A model generated the notes under the pieces. The model was not told the DNA's origin, made no database searches, and worked only from the letters and a program-made list of their open reading frames with translations. From positions 124,001-188,000 of the forward strand of contig JAYKXP010000004.1 of the NCBI GenBank assembly GCA_037176845.1: a DNA stretch of 64,000 nucleotides. Direction: 5' to 3'. This document shows, one piece after another, positions 22,647 through 33,003 of the stretch. The first letter of the stretch is position 1, and every line of letters starts with the position of its first letter. Source of the DNA: Paramarasmius palmivorus (Eukaryota; Basidiomycota; Agaricomycetes; Agaricales; Marasmiaceae). The position numbers and the translations under genes were made by a program.

Positions 22647-23049
22647 CTAAGCGGACCCCTGGATGTTGGCACCTTTGTAGGCGGTTTCCTTGCCAGTCTA
22701 ATGTTGTCTATTGAGCAGAAGTCCACGCGGGTTGCACAAGGGGTACTTACGTTGTCGTTGCGGATAACATAGCGAGGGTCATCGGCAGAGGCCTGAGCGT
22801 AGCTCGTTAGTCCTGCAAATCGACGGCGAGTGACTGAAAAAACTCACATTCACTGTGACACCTTGAGTGCCAGCAGGCCTCTTGCTGTCAACGACCTCGG
22901 TGATTTCACCAGTAGTGGTCGAGTTCTCGACGTTCTTGCCACCGCCGACAGCTTGGTATTCGACGCGGTCACCAGCCTACAACGTGAAACGGTTAAGCTA
23001 CATGGCCACAAAGAGAAAACGATGAAAAACGTACTTTGAAGTCAGACAT
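22647..23049 (-). CDS. Hypervirulence-associated-protein Tudor-like domain protein
   Basis: Four exons on the minus strand: 23049-23035, 22976-22848, 22792-22751, 22697-22647; 78 residues. The sequence MSDFKAGDRVEYQAVGG, then STTTGEITEVVD, then YVIRNDNTGKETAYKGANI matches the small one-domain family named hypervirulence-associated protein, Tudor domain (DUF2945-like), common in fungi and bacteria. The fold is a small beta barrel; the biological function is not established. The first coding exon is only 15 nt. A TATA-like box is about 85 bp upstream of the ATG, as in the neighbouring Con-6 gene, which suggests inducible expression. Confidence 0.85.
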
Positions 23050-23133
23050 GTTGAGATGAATTGAGTGTAAGTTGAAAACTTGGAGTGTTTGGAAGCGACT
23101 GAGTTGCTGAAGATTTCCGTCAGAGTGAGCAGG

Positions 23134-23141
23134 CTTTTATA
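23134..23141 (-). promoter_or_regulatory. TATA-like box of the Tudor-domain gene
   Basis: Reads TATAAAAG on the minus strand, about 85 bp upstream of the start codon at 23049. Confidence 0.6.
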
Positions 23142-23765
23142 CAGTTCAGGACGAGCATTATGACGTCTGATGGAGATTCCTGAACAGGGGTGGGGGGTAG
23201 GTGACGCCACAAGTTGCGACTTTGAGGTAGTTCAGATCGATCCCTCAGGCCTCAGGTTCGAAAGAGTCAAGACACAGGGGAACCAACAAAGCAACCACAA
23301 GATATTCTACTTTGTCAACAAGTTCTCGATTCACTGAAGCCCGAAGATTTCATACATATGAGCCTCCTTCGAAGAAAACTCACGAGCTCAAGACACCCAC
23401 AAACGGCACTTTGACGGTTAAAATAAGTCTCCAGAACGCTAGACTGTCTTCACACCGATACAATCGGTTGTCTGTCGGTTGAAAGATGGGCAAGCGGATA
23501 AGGCAAAGAAAATTGCGTTCAAAGACATGGCAATGAATCGTAAAGCGCTCGCGTCACAATTCCGTCAAAATTTTTACAAGTCCTCGCGTCTTTCACACGA
23601 TCAACGATCCTTTCCCTAGCTCTTGTCTCGGTCGCTAAACTCACTGCTCCTTTATACCGTCACAATGAACTCATGCGTTCAACATACGCTGCAGATCGCG
23701 TCTTTCTGTTCCGATTGCTCCCCAGACTGTCAACGACTTTGTTGAATAACCAAGTCCGACTCAGG

Positions 23766-23773
23766 TATAAATA
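23766..23773 (+). promoter_or_regulatory. TATA-like box of the one-and-a-half-repeat Con-6 gene
   Basis: Reads TATAAATA inside AGGTATAAATACCCC, about 80 bp upstream of the start codon at 23853; nearly identical to the box of the paralogue at 12498-12505. Confidence 0.62.
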
Positions 23774-23852
23774 CCCCAGCAAGTAAAGCAATTCCCCAGA
23801 ACTCCAGTTCTTCGCTTCTCCAACTTTCACATCTCATACCAACTCTCTCAAT

Positions 23853-24297
23853 ATGTCTTCTAACTCTGGAACCGGTGATGCCCACACCAACCAAGTCCTT
23901 GGTGGTTACAAAGGTGCAGTCTGCTCGCTTGTCGTCGTAATGACCTTGTACTGACTCGGTTACCCCACAGCAACCTTGAAGAGTACGTCTTGCGGAAGAT
24001 ATGTGTGGTACTGCCACTCACTCACTAAATTCTCTCAGACGACAACGCTTCTGAAGAAGCCAAGCAACACGCCCGTGAAGTCCTCGACGAGCACGGTGCT
24101 AGCGCTGAGCCTCTTCCCCAGTCTCGCAAGAACCCAAACCCCGACCCTGAGCGAGTCAAGGCGGGCTACAAAGCCACTCTCAACAGTATGTGTTCGTCTC
24201 GGAATCGTTAGTACGCCTAACCAAGCTCATATCAGACCCAAACACTTCCGACGAAGCCAAGCAGAAGGCTCAGGAGGTTCTCGAGAAATCTGATTGA
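23853..24297 (+). CDS. Con-6 family stress protein, shorter paralogue with a 12-nt micro-exon
   Basis: Four exons: 23853-23913, 23971-23982, 24039-24185, 24236-24297; 93 residues. It starts MSSNSGTGDAHTNQVLGG, continues YKATLKN through the 12-nt exon, then DNASEEAKQHAREVLDEHG and ends RVKAGYKATLNNPNTSDEAK, QKAQEVLEKSD. It matches the second half of the paralogue at 11740-12411 almost residue for residue (for example VLDEHGAS.EPLPQS), with introns at equivalent points. The extra repeat of the other copy is missing here, so the pair differ by gain or loss of one repeat unit. Expected role: small hydrophilic stress or sporulation protein of unknown mechanism. Confidence 0.87.
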
Positions 24298-24475
24298 TCG
24301 CTGGCCATTGTCCTCATCATTTCTGTACACACTGTATCTATTACTGTACTTTGAACCAATATCTTTGAACTGAGCACGACGCGCCCGATGTGCAGAATAT
24401 TACACGTGATCGCATCACTCTCTTCCTTTCACTGTCACTGTCAACCCACCGAAGCTACGACACACAATCGCCGAT

Positions 24476-27080
24476 CTACAGTTTGGCGACTATTTTTCGC
24501 AGCTCCGTCTTCAGAATTTTGCCAGTGGATGTTTTCTTTCATACACGTCAAAAAAGGAAAGAGTTCCACAACAGAAACACTTACAGGCAGCTCTGGAACC
24601 ACTTCGACCCACTCGGGGCAAGCGAATCCGGGTAATCTCGTCTTCGCATGTCTGATCAAGTCGCGTTCGAATTCCTTGTGCTTGCCAGCCCACTTGTCTA
24701 CGTGCTGGGGATGGAGGATGACAAAGGCCATGGGACGTTCACCCCATTTGGGGTGAATTCGTGCTACAACCGAGACCTCGAGGACATGAGGGTGCGCTGC
24801 CAGCTCTATCCCACAAATATCAGCACTAAACCATTGCAGTTCAAGGTTACTTGCACGCACCTTGTTCGATGGCAAGGCTGGATGCGTTCTAAAAGGAAGA
24901 AATGTGAATAAACTTCAAGTACGAGGCGCTAACATCGTATTGCTCACTTCGCCACCAGAAATGATAATATCCTTACTTCTATCCATTATGGCCACGGTGC
25001 CATCTGGATGTCTCACAGCAAGGTCACCGCTATGGAAGAAGCCTCCCTGGAACGCCTTCTTGGTTGCTTCAGGATCCTTGAAATACTATTTGCAGTCGTC
25101 AGCGAAGGCAAACGAGAACCCGAAGATTTCAGTACCTCTTTCATCACGATATTTCCCCGAGTAACGATTTCACCTATGGTCTTGCCATCCCACGGAACAT
25201 CAACCAATTCACCGCTTCCTTCTTCACCATCTTCTGGTCTGTGAACAACACGAACAATGTCGGCAGTTGCGAAGGCATGTCCTTGACGAGCCATGAGCTT
25301 GGAACGCTCTTCCAGCGACATATTTGCCCATGATGATTGCTCGTAGTTCTTCGTGAAGGGACCATATGTCTGCGAAATGGGATTCGAATACTTACGGCGG
25401 AAGGAATATGAAAGGAACGGTTACCTCACTAATGAAGGTAAGTTAGCGGAATGATCACGGTCCAGGGATGGCTGTCAGTACTCACGTTAGCCCATAGACG
25501 TGCACTGGATGTATTCCTATGCTCTCTAGTGAGCCTATCAGGTGTGCAGTTGGCGCGGCACCTTTCATACAAGGTAAATCATTCCAAAATCCCTCACAGA
25601 ATGAGGAGACGTACCCGCGATCACGGCGTGGATGGGGTTGGCTAGTTTTTTGGCAGCTGGGTCATTGACGATGCCAATCTGCACAACGAGAGTCAATTCA
25701 AGAAAAGCGAACGTAGAGATCTACACGAACCTGAACTGTAGGAGCACCACAGTAATGCGTAACTCCGGAATGCAGGAAGTGCTTCCAAATATTGGAATAG
25801 TCTACGGTGCGCATTGTGATCTGGATAAGTAGGTGAGAGGAAAAGACAACGATATGGTCGCCCTTCGACGCACCTGGGATGCAAAAGCGAATGTAATGGA
25901 CCAGGGGAATGTCCAACCTGCAGCGTGGAACATGGGCAAGATCCTACAGGAAGGTAGGTACATAGCATTTGAATGAATTGTAAACTGACCACAGATACGT
26001 CGATTCACCGGTCATTCTAGTCTCAAATGCATTGGCAACGGCCGCAAGGTACGTCCCTAGCACTGGTGTTAGGCCGGATATCAATCAGCCTGAGGTGAAT
26101 GCGTACCTCGTAAAGTGGTAAGGACACCTTTCGGTCTCCCAGTCGTTCCTGACCTAGTTTAAATATCAGCTTTGGTCAGGAATGACAGCTAACGATACCG
26201 ACGTATAACATAGGACCGCCCCCGCATCTTCATCTGGCTCTGGGTCAAGACCAGGCCAGCCCTTCTCTGCGCTGAAGCGTCTCCCTTCCCTCAGAAACTC
26301 TTCATATGGGTCACCCGACCGGCCAGTATCGTTCGAAACAATGAAAGGGATGTTCGATCCCTCGATGAGATGAAGGTACTCGTGGTCTATGAGAATGAGT
26401 TTGGATTCACTGTGTTCTGTTAGCAAGCTTTAAGTTCAGAATTACGACACTTGAACGGGGAGCTCAAAACGCACCGAGGATGTAAGCTACTTCGTGATGT
26501 TTTAGCCGTGTATTGATGCATGTAACAATAGCTCGAGCCGCAATGACACCTTGGAGTGCGTCTGACGTGTCGGGAAAGAAGAATCGGATCCAAGAATGAT
26601 ATATAGCGAACAAGCATACGAACCAGCTACCATAGGCCTGTTCTTGGTATTGAGACATGGTCATTCTGCGCAGCAATGTCAAACTCACGAATTTGGAGCA
26701 ATGACTGCTACTCTGTCTCCCGGCTTGATTCCTGCTCTGATGAGTGCATATGCAAGATTCTGGACGCGTTGGGCCCTGTAGAGTATCACTGATATGATGT
26801 CGTACTTTGCGTCGCGTAACATACCAGACAGCATAAGTGTATCGGACTGGATTGGGTGTATCTGGGTGGGAAAGAGCAATTCTGTCTGGATAGATTAAAG
26901 CACCACGAAGAAGAAACCCCAGGGGATTCTAACAATGGAGAAAGATAAGAATGTTTCCGGGGAACAAACGCAGTGAAGACTGACCAGAATGTGACGATAT
27001 ACCGGGAGATTTGGGGGTGTTCTGAGTCTAAGCTGTACGTTCTTTGGAGGCAAACTTTCTGGGGTTGGCTGGAATGTCAT
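24476..27080 (-). CDS. AMP-forming acyl-CoA synthetase with peroxisomal C-terminus
   Basis: Eighteen exons on the minus strand: 27080-27003, 26928-26825, 26775-26689, 26637-26624, 26561-26475, 26416-26203, 26153-26107, 26056-25990, 25943-25874, 25820-25731, 25678-25615, 25561-25486, 25428-25425, 25369-25136, 25085-24948, 24888-24861, 24805-24585, 24535-24476; 560 residues with all phases consistent. ANL-superfamily motifs are all present: YTSGTTGRPKGVL (AMP binding), HYCGAPTVQ, VYGLTETYGPF, FFHSGDLAVRHPDG, MDRSKDIIISGGENAS and KTSTGKILKTELRK with the catalytic lysine. The protein ends -AKL, a type-1 peroxisomal targeting signal. Such enzymes activate short- or medium-chain or aromatic acids as acyl-AMP then acyl-CoA; the substrate is unknown. 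Exons of 14 nt and 4 nt are exceptional; the 4-nt one supplies part of the Thr-Glu pair in the GLTET motif. Confidence 0.88.
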
Positions 27081-27307
27081 GGTTGCGGTGAGAGAGGGAG
27101 GAAATGGGAATCACATTATATGTCTTTGCCCCAGGTTTGGCACTACTCGCTTTTGAAATTACCCCGCCGGCGGTGACGGCAGGCGGATGGGGTCGCCGCA
27201 CGTGAGTACCGCGTCATTATAATTCCGTTTCACTGCCGATCCTTTCTGTTTCTTCAACCACCACATTCTATTCTCCAGGCAGGATCTTGGAATTCGCTCA
27301 CTCTATC

Positions 27308-29401
27308 ATGCACATCACTACGAATTCAGTCTTTTACACTACTATTCTACTTGCCTTTTCACAAAAAACTCTCGGTGCGGATATCAATGTCTTGGTCTTA
27401 CCCTGGCAGCTGACCCCGTCAATCGCGTTCTAGCTGACCCAAGTGACTGGGTGAATATCCGTTATGTTACGCAAAATCGGGATGCTAGCACCTCGGAAGC
27501 CCGCTATAGGATTATCAAAAAAGCCAGCTCCGTAGCGAAAGATGGCCCTTGGTGTAGGCATTTAACAAACATTGAATGCCTCGGTGCTTAACGGGTCACG
27601 ACATTTACCAGCTATTCCTGATAATGGCGGTATCAATGCACCTAGCGGCAATCCTCGAGACTACCTTAGTTGGGCACCATAGTGAGTAAATATCCGATAG
27701 CGCCATAGTTCTCAACTGAAAACTGCATGCCATCAGCCATTGGCCAAATTGCAACTGGTGCAACGATCCTGGCCGTACACATCTCGCTCACACTGGCTCT
27801 GGCAATAGCACTGACGACATTCATGACCCAGATGAACCTCCAGATGGGTCCAACTCTGACTATGAAGGCGACAACGATCAAGACGATTCTGACCTACAAC
27901 GACGTTTTAGCCTATACGTTCCTCCTTCTCACAAACGAATGACTCGCCTGAGGCGTTCGCTTTCTTCGAGCCTCGATGCACAATCTCTCGCTCAAGCTCT
28001 CCCGACGTTGGCAACCGGCGACGACCCTCAAGCACCTTTCGGCGAACCTTTGCCCACTACGCAAATCCCTGATATTCCAATCTTCAGTTCACATACAAGT
28101 GAACGTGCAGCTGGAACTCCCGCACCCGCGCAAAACGCTGCCAAGACAAGGAAAGCCTCTTGTACACCCTCGCCTACCACCTCTATGCCTCCTAGTGCAA
28201 GTACGTGATTCAAATCTGAATACGCTATTCATTGACAAACGTTCGCTCTTGTAGCCTGGACTACCTGTAACTATATTGGTCGAGACGGGAAAGTGAATCC
28301 TGATACAAGAAGGCTCAGAAATCCGGGTGCTCTCAACAAGGCGGGACAATCATCGTTGAACAACGGCTTGGCTTATTCGTTCACCCGTGATACTGCGTAC
28401 TCCCAGACGCTGATCGACACCGTCTACGCTCTCTTGCTCGATCCTTCCACTGCAATGAACCCGAACGCAAACTATGGTCAAGTAGTGCGAGGACCTGAAC
28501 CCGACGGCTCCAGAGGCTCTTTTACTGGCATACTTGATATGAGGGGACTCGTCAAGATAGTGAACGCGGTTGGTATACTCAAGGCTACCGGTTGCTCGGC
28601 GTGGACACAAACGATGGATCAAGCGTTCATGTCGTGGTTCGCGAAATGGGGCGACTGGCTAATGAAGAGTCCGTTGGGACGATCAGCAAGCAACCGTCCA
28701 AAGTATGTTATTCTGTCACTAGTTGTATCAGCTACTCAACGATCCTGCAGCAACCACGGAACGTTCTACACCTACCAGTTGGCTGGAAGTCTGCTTGTTC
28801 AAAGAAATGTGCAAGGCGTACGAGATGAGATAATCAGATATTACAATGGACCATTTCGTGAACAGATATCCGCCTCGGGAGAACAACCATTCGAAGCAGT
28901 GAGAACGCGGCCCTTCCATTATCGTTGTTTCAACTTGGAGGCCATGATCGTAAGCATTGCAATCTCGAATTTGATCCATAGGTTGTTGAACATCATTTAC
29001 AGGCTGTGGCGAAAATCGGAGATCAAGTCGGACTCGATTTCTGGGGTGCTCGAACCAAGTACGGCGCAACAATCCAGACTGCCGTCGACTATACTATGAA
29101 GATCGATCCCAAGCGCGAGAATGTCCAAGAGCTCCTCCCTCATGTTGCCGCTGTCGCCGCTGCCTATGGAGACCCAAGCGGTAAATACGCAGCTTTCATC
29201 CAACGGAACTCGCCGAATTATGCATCAAAACCGTGGTACTACTACAATCAACCCTCTGCTGTTCGTTCCGGAGCTTGGAGGAGGGAAGTTCAGAGACGGC
29301 AAGATGCTGCAGATGTCGAGGTGCCTTTTGAGTGCCCAGAGATTTTTAAGGAGGAGAAAGAGGTCGAGCTGGATATCGGAGTTTTCGTTCTCCTGCGATG
29401 A
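27308..29401 (+). CDS. Secreted alginate-lyase-family protein
   Basis: Seven exons: 27308-27374, 27434-27553, 27612-27681, 27737-28200, 28255-28702, 28751-28949, 29003-29401; 588 residues. The N-terminus (MHITTNSVFYTTILLAFSQ) is a likely signal peptide. The catalytic alpha-barrel of the alginate lyase family (PF05426-like) is seen as DYLSWAPYHWPNCNWC, WTTCNYIGRDGKVNPDTRRL, LAYSFTRDTAYSQ, the Asn-His signature NNHGTFYTYQ and HYRCFNLEAMIAVAKIGDQV. An acidic, disordered insertion (about 105-230, with DPDEPPDGSNSDYEG) splits the N-terminal part. Basidiomycetes do not normally meet alginate, so the substrate is probably another uronate-rich glycan, possibly their own; that is inference. The reading frame looks broken at 27554-27611 unless a 58-nt intron is removed, which restores it exactly. 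Confidence 0.8.
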
Positions 29402-29625
29402 GTTAAAAACCTTCTATGTGTGACTAAGTCTTGTATCGTGGGCGCATGTTGTATCGAGCTAGCTTAATATCAATGTCATTGTCAGTGCGGGAAATTTTCG
29501 TGCCCCTTGAAATCCATCATTTGTGGCAGTGCGTTTTTACCTGAAAAAGGCATGTTGCAAACAGTAAGCAACAGAAAGCGCCGCCTGCAGCGACTTGATA
29601 ACTCCCTTTCTTCCCAATAGACATC

Positions 29626-30621
29626 ATGGCTGACTCTGCTTCTGGCTCTGCCGATAAATCGGTACAGGTCAAACTCGTTCTTCTAGGTATGTCGGTCTAC
29701 TAAAGTATATTTCACTTGCTAAAAGTGCTTTCAGGCGAAGCGGCAGTGGGGAAATCATCGGTCGTCCTACGTTTTGTGAGTGCACAGTCGACTTGAACTG
29801 CGCTTGTCGTTCTCAACGAATTTCTCTTCAAGGTCTCCAATGAATTCCAACCCAACAAAGAGCCCACTATTGGAGCTGCATTCCTCACTCAGAAATGTCG
29901 TCTTGAAGACCGTGTGTTGAGATACGAAATTTGGGATACAGCAGGACAGGAACGCTTCCACTCTCTCGCAGTGCGTAGTATCGTCATTTAAATGCTTACC
30001 GTGACCTTACAAGTTACCTTCTTCTATTATAGCCCATGTACTACAGAAATGCGCAAGCTGCCGTTGTTGTTTACGATGTCACGAAAGCCACCAGTCTAGA
30101 GAAGGCGAAGTCATGGGTGAAAGAACTTCAAAGGCAGGCCAACCCTAACATCGTCATTGCGCTTGCTGGAAACAAGGTCGACCTCGTCCAACCTTCGCCC
30201 TCCTCTTCTGGGACTACCTCTTCCGAATCGGAAGACGAGGCAGATGACGCAACAGCGACACCCGGTGAAGCCCCTGCTGCTTCTGGAGGAGAGCCTGAAA
30301 GCTTGAGGCAGGTTCCTCGTGAGGAGGCCCAGGCGTATGCAACAGAGGCTGGTCTACTGTTCTTCGAAACTAGTGCAAAGACTGGCGAGGGTATTGTCGA
30401 TGTTTTCACGGAAATTGGTCGGTATTCTTTTGATCCCATCGCCATAGCCCTCTAACTTGATGTTCACAGCCAAGAAGATACCCATCGAACACATATTGGC
30501 CTCCCGTGGTGGAGCTGGTCGCGGCGGAGCTGCAGGTAACCGGGCTGGGTCGTCACAACAGGAAGGCGGTGTCAACTTAGATGAGAACGCCAACAAGCCC
30601 AAAGATGCCTGTAATTGTTAA
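29626..30621 (+). CDS. Rab5-type small GTPase (Ypt51/Vps21-like) with acidic insertion
   Basis: Five exons: 29626-29686, 29735-29775, 29833-29970, 30033-30417, 30470-30621; 258 residues, longer than the usual 205-220. All G motifs are present: [14 protein letters not shown] (G1), the effector region [32 protein letters not shown] (G3), AGNKVDL (G4) and [16 protein letters not shown] (G5). The switch-region AAFLTQ and the tail marked by two cysteines (DACNC, prenylation) place it with Rab5, which controls fusion of early endosomes. A Ser/Glu/Pro-rich segment of about 40 residues is inserted between G4 and G5, where other Rab5 proteins have only a few residues. The insertion contains likely phosphosites but no recognised domain. 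Confidence 0.9.
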
Positions 30622-30825
30622 GGGCATGCCACGGCACGATTTATCTATGCATACTGTACGACCTCTCCTGTGTTTTACTCATCATGATCATATTCCCTCA
30701 TCCTATCTGTCGTTGACCGCCTCCATTTTCTTATATACATACATACATTCTCTTCGGGTACATGTAATTTGATCTCTACGTTTTCGACGGATAAATGAAC
30801 ACTTGGTGCTTAATTATGTACACCT

Positions 30826-32846
30826 CTAGTCTACGTACGGAGGTGGGCGTATAACGTGCTCTTGATCTTCGGCATGGTTTTCACGGACCAGATAAGGAGG
30901 CGGAGCATGACCATGATTATCATTTGCTTGGTCTTGGACTGCGGGGGGTGGCGAATTGGTATGAAGCCGTGGAGGTTCAGGTACAAATACGGGATGGGTG
31001 CGGGGTGAAGACGGTCCTTGAGGTGATGTTGCTCGTGGTGCGTCTGGAGATCTAAAATCGGAATCAATAGAAGGAGGAGGGTCCGACGGGTCATCCAATG
31101 CGGGTGGCGGCGGAGGTGGTGGGTCATTCTCCTGGTTTAGTACCAGACCGATGGCTTCCATCGTCCTGTTTGGCTCACTCATCTCAGCTAATTGCGTCAC
31201 ATCAGGATCTCTACTTGCCATCTCCAGAGTAGGAGGTGGTGTTGAAGACCGCTGCATATCCTCGGAATATCCGTCAAACTGTTCAGAGGCCAAGAAACCA
31301 AAACTGGCACCTTCCCCCTCGATCACAATGGGACGAGGATGGTCGTGAGCATCGTTCAAGTTTTCAGGGATGATGATCTCCGTTTCGGATTCGAGGAATG
31401 TAGGAAGTCGCGCTGATGTGGAGGCTTCGGCAGCAGACGAGAAAAAAGGTGGAGGCGCATCGCGCTCCTCGAAAGGAGGTGGGGCACCATGAGGTAGACC
31501 ACTTGGACCAGCTTCTGCCGGTGAGTAATAGGGTGCAGATAGATCGGAATCGTCGTATCTGTTAGTCTTGACTGGTGGGCGATCGTGTTTCTTTTGGTAC
31601 GCCTCATCAAGTGCCGGTGCTACCTCTGGAAGCGGTGCTGAAGGTGCGACCATGGTTACGGGGATCTCAATCGTGAACACGCGTTCCGAATGCGTGGAGA
31701 CATCCACAAAGGATACGTGAATGTTGATATGGAAGGAAACTGAGTGTAGAAGTGTTACTTGGGAGATAGACGCGCTCTCAGAGTCACAATCCAGGCCATC
31801 GGGGTCACCGCCGGGTAGCTCCAGCGATGTGTTGGAAGGTGAGGAAAATGGCGAAACCTGGTGTAGTACGAAGCGGAGTTGTACAGGCCTCTGGGAGTGA
31901 AACCTGCATGATGCACCGGATCGTGCCAATACAGCCTTGTACGTTGGCCCAGCGAACGCCGGAGAGAGAGGTATCTTCGAAGACCGCTTCTCGGAGACTC
32001 TGGGGGCAGAGGATGTCCCTTCCAGCTGTGTAGAACCAGTATCCAAAGCTGTTGAAGCCTCGTCGAACGCTGTTTCTTCCTCATTTCGCCTGACTCTGAT
32101 CACTCTGACCAGCTCTGCTTTCACATTGCGCAGTCGTAGACCTTCATCTACCACAAGTTCTCTTCTAGGTGGAGGTATCTTCACATATACTGGGATGGGT
32201 TCACCAGATTTAAAGGAAGCCCTTGGCACCTGCACCTCTACGGGTGTTGGCTCTGTCAGCCTATACGTTTCTGGACTTGTAAGCAAGGTGTGCTCATGCG
32301 ACGTGTATCGTTTCGTATGTACAGCGAGACTCTTGGACAACGGATCTCGGGAAGGGTCCGTAGGGTATAGAGTTGCTGTTAATGTGTGCGTGAGGGAAGA
32401 GACGGGGGTATGGATAGTCTGAGGGGTGTCTTGCATGAGAGGTATTGCGAAGAGCATAGATGAAGGCAACGGCGCCGATGGTGCATCTGGTGCATGAGAG
32501 AATACGACGACTTGGGAGACGTTGAGCTCGATTTCACGAGAATACGCAGACTCGACAGTGCGAAGACTGACTATACTGTATGTCAATCTCAACAGGGGAT
32601 CATACGACCGGTTACAAGGAGGAAAACGTACATCTTATTCCAATCTTTGGCCTCAGCTCCCTTCATCTGCAGCTCTCCTTCAATCGCTGCTCGTTCATCT
32701 TCCGCTCCAAGAAATCCCTTCTGGAAATTGATGACACTTGGGACAATAAGGATTTGCGGTAGAGCGTCCCCACTATGCACTTCCACTGGGATTTCGTCCG
32801 GGATTTCTGGAGAATATGTAGGAGGTGGAAGAGGTTCGCCCGACAT
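30826..32846 (-). CDS. Arrestin-related trafficking adaptor with PPxY motifs
   Basis: Two exons on the minus strand, 32846-32632 and 32575-30826; 654 residues. The N-terminal half (about 1-350) has arrestin-like beta-sandwich features: LPQILIVPSVINFQKG, VPRASFKSGEPIPVYVKI, RNVKAELVRVIRVRRNEE and a cluster of basic residues, with LHSVSFHINIHVSFVDVSTH near the end of the second sandwich. The C-terminal half is Pro-rich and disordered and ends with two PPPY motifs (APPPYLV and RPPPYVD). In yeast, such ART proteins bring the HECT ubiquitin ligase Rsp5 to membrane transporters through PPxY binding and trigger their endocytosis. The domain assignment rests on pattern, the PPxY sites are seen directly, and the cargo is unknown. 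Confidence 0.8.
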
Positions 32847-33003
32847 GCTGGGAGAAGTTTGAATCAGGCTGTAGCTTAGCTGGGGCACAGCGTTCGCCGC
32901 GGGTCCAGTTTTCAGTCATGTAACAGATTTAAGTAGAGTTGTATGTAAGAAAATAAATAGAACACCGGTAATGAACAACAACACCATATATGTACAGACG
33001 AGA

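Larger units (their letters stand above)
23050..23852. promoter_or_regulatory. Divergent intergenic region between the Tudor and Con-6 genes
   Basis: 803 bp without a supported gene, the longest such stretch in the window. It holds a minus-strand TATAAAAG (23134-23141) for the Tudor gene and a plus-strand TATAAATA (23766-23773) for the Con-6 gene. Two AGGGG pentamers (23186-23190, 23276-23280) match the fungal stress-response element core, but so short a motif occurs often by chance. Confidence 0.55.

Noticed and set aside
24388..26000. Plus-strand frames of 60-120 codons
   Set aside because: All are antisense to the multi-exon acyl-CoA synthetase.
27375..27409. A 35-nt intron in the first exon of the alginate-lyase gene
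   Set aside because: Too short for this genome; the acceptor 24 nt further on gives a 59-nt intron in the same frame.
27554..27611. Apparent frame break suggesting the alginate-lyase gene is a pseudogene
   Set aside because: A 58-nt intron with GT-AG ends restores the frame exactly (GPW-S-IPDN) and matches the size of other introns here.
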